From CAYIBD01 sp964361655 (lineage in GTDB: Bacteria; Patescibacteriota; Minisyncoccia; Sungbacterales; SURF-37): a stretch of DNA of 5,761 nucleotides. The DNA is taken from positions 1 through 5,761 of the forward strand of contig CAYIBD010000039.1 of NCBI GenBank assembly GCA_964361655.1, written 5' to 3'. Position 1 is the first letter of the stretch. Each line of letters begins with the position of its first letter. Below, in pieces: positions 5,047 to 5,761 of the stretch. Under the pieces are notes generated by a model. The model was not told the DNA's origin. It saw nothing but the letters and a program-made list of their open reading frames with translations, and did no database searches. Made by a program: the position numbers and the translations under genes.

Positions 5047-5093
5047 CATCGCAAGAACCAAACAACGCTCCGACCAACAGGAGGAAGAGGCCA

Positions 5094-5699
5094 ATGAAAC
5101 GTCATCGGTCGCTCGTCGTACACGTGGGGCTACTCGTCCTCATCTGGTTTCTTTCCTCGGGGTACTATGGGGGGTGCACCTCGGTGCTGCGCATCGCCCA
5201 CGAGGCGGTCCAACTGGGGTCCGCCACCGAGGCCCAGTTCGAGCGAACAGAGGTGAATGCAGCCGTCGCTCCGGGGGTGAAGCCGGAGCAGCTTCTGGCC
5301 ATTAAGCGCCTCGCGGTCATTTTCGCGAACGCCGAGGCCGTCTCCGCGCCAGGAGGCCTTGCCGGCGTTGTCGCTGACAACGTCGCAATCGAGCTCATGA
5401 AGCTCGGCTATCACGTGGTGGACTACCGCCAGATCGTGAAGCTGAACGACGGTCATGGGTGGCCGGTACGGCCGAACCCCGTGGATACCGAGACGGCGCT
5501 CAAGTTTGGGGTTCACGCCATTGTCCATGGCTCGCTCAGCGTCGGCCGCGAATCCTACCAGACCCACCCCTACGCGCGGAATACCTCTGGCAGCGTCGTC
5601 AAGAGCGTCGGCCTCCAGATCACCACAGTCGAGATCCTATCTATCATACGAAGCACCTCGCCGTGCCAATCTCGTGTGAAATGGTTTAGATCAGATTGA
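5094..5699 (+). CDS. Lipoprotein with CsgG/TolB-N-like domain, 3' end replaced by unrelated sequence
   Basis: The ATG at 5094 follows a strong ribosome site, AGGAGG (5079-5084). Residues 1-28 are a lipoprotein signal (basic MKRHR, hydrophobic core, then YGGC with Cys28; Tyr at -3 is atypical). From residue 71 the protein reads KRLAVIFANA, GGLAGVVADNVAIELMKLGY, HVVDYRQIVKL, TETALKFGVHAIVHGSLSV: the alternating strands and helices of the nucleotide-free CsgG / FlgO / TolB-N-like fold found in outer-membrane-associated lipoproteins. The next strand, SVGLQITTVEI (171-181), should lead into a 'TGEVLW'-type turn. Instead the sequence becomes AT-richer, reads SIIRSTSPCQSRVKWFRSD and stops. Authentic coding probably ends near base 5636; the last 20 or so residues are likely not native. 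Fold is moderately supported; function is unknown. Confidence 0.6.
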   Translation: MKRHRSLVVHVGLLVLIWFLSSGYYGGCTSVLRIAHEAVQLGSATEAQFERTEVNAAVAPGVKPEQLLAIKRLAVIFANAEAVSAPGGLAGVVADNVAIELMKLGYHVVDYRQIVKLNDGHGWPVRPNPVDTETALKFGVHAIVHGSLSVGRESYQTHPYARNTSGSVVKSVGLQITTVEILSIIRSTSPCQSRVKWFRSD

Positions 5700-5761
5700 T
5701 TGTTTCTCGTGAACCACGATTATGAACGATGGATTGCTAGCTATCTCTATCATTGTTCCAT
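5637..5761. other. AT-richer terminal stretch of unknown origin, no gene recognised
   Basis: By hand count this tail is about 42% GC, clearly lower than the coding sequence to its left. No recognisable protein, RNA gene or promoter is seen on either strand; short open stretches have stops within 25 codons or run off the edge. Similar short strings CTATCTATCAT (5637-5647) and CTATCTCTATCAT (5741-5753) stand near its two ends. It may be a chimeric read end, eukaryotic contamination or the edge of an inserted element. Confidence 0.5.

Noticed and set aside
4943..5305. Plus-strand open frame overlapping the start of the CsgG-like gene
   Set aside because: It includes the promoter region and leader, has no SD, and becomes an Arg/Gly-rich out-of-frame reading of the lipoprotein gene.

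Overview
This is a gene-dense bacterial window, probably a metagenomic contig rather than an excerpt of a well-known genome. Most of it is GC-rich and reads as ordinary bacterial coding sequence, but it does not look like one continuous piece. Its first 156 bases are an internal fragment of a tripartite-tricarboxylate-transporter (Bug-type) binding protein on the minus strand, a family abundant in Betaproteobacteria such as Bordetella and relatives. That reading is lost at about base 157. The last 125 bases (from about 5637) are AT-richer, non-coding, and cut a lipoprotein gene in mid-domain. Both ends are about one short read long, so chimeric contig ends are the simplest explanation.

Region 1 (186-2318, plus strand) is a compact four-gene operon in which every junction is a 4-base ATGA stop/start overlap. 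It encodes a persulfide-dioxygenase-like metallo-beta-lactamase-fold protein, a small HAD hydrolase, a MazG/PRA-PH-like nucleotide pyrophosphohydrolase and a NUDIX hydrolase. The last three are typical of small-molecule or nucleotide clean-up. Region 2 (2322-2573, minus strand) is a very basic protein of about 70 residues that converges on the operon and has its own strong intrinsic terminator. Region 3 (2592-2734) is a 143-bp palindromic, MITE-like intergenic repeat of the widespread 'GTCATTGCGAG' type. Region 4 (2776-3834) is a complete D-alanine-D-alanine ligase, so the organism of this part makes peptidoglycan.

Region 5 (3835-5636) changes character. It holds three separately spaced genes for exported proteins: a lipoprotein, a small secreted protein and a lipoprotein with a CsgG/TolB-N-like domain. 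Each has a clear Shine-Dalgarno sequence, and there are recognisable promoters and a terminator between them. Lipoproteins of this kind suggest a diderm.

The compact, weak-SD operon style of the first two thirds and the small basic protein would fit a streamlined candidate-phylum genome (Patescibacteria-like), but this is inference. The strong-SD lipoprotein block could be the same genome or another one. No phage, CRISPR, tRNA, rRNA or transposase gene is visible. The genes are mostly ordinary; the second-look items are the two chimeric-looking ends, an altered metal motif in the MBL protein, a lengthened Nudix box, the small basic orphan, the palindromic element and a structured 5' leader.
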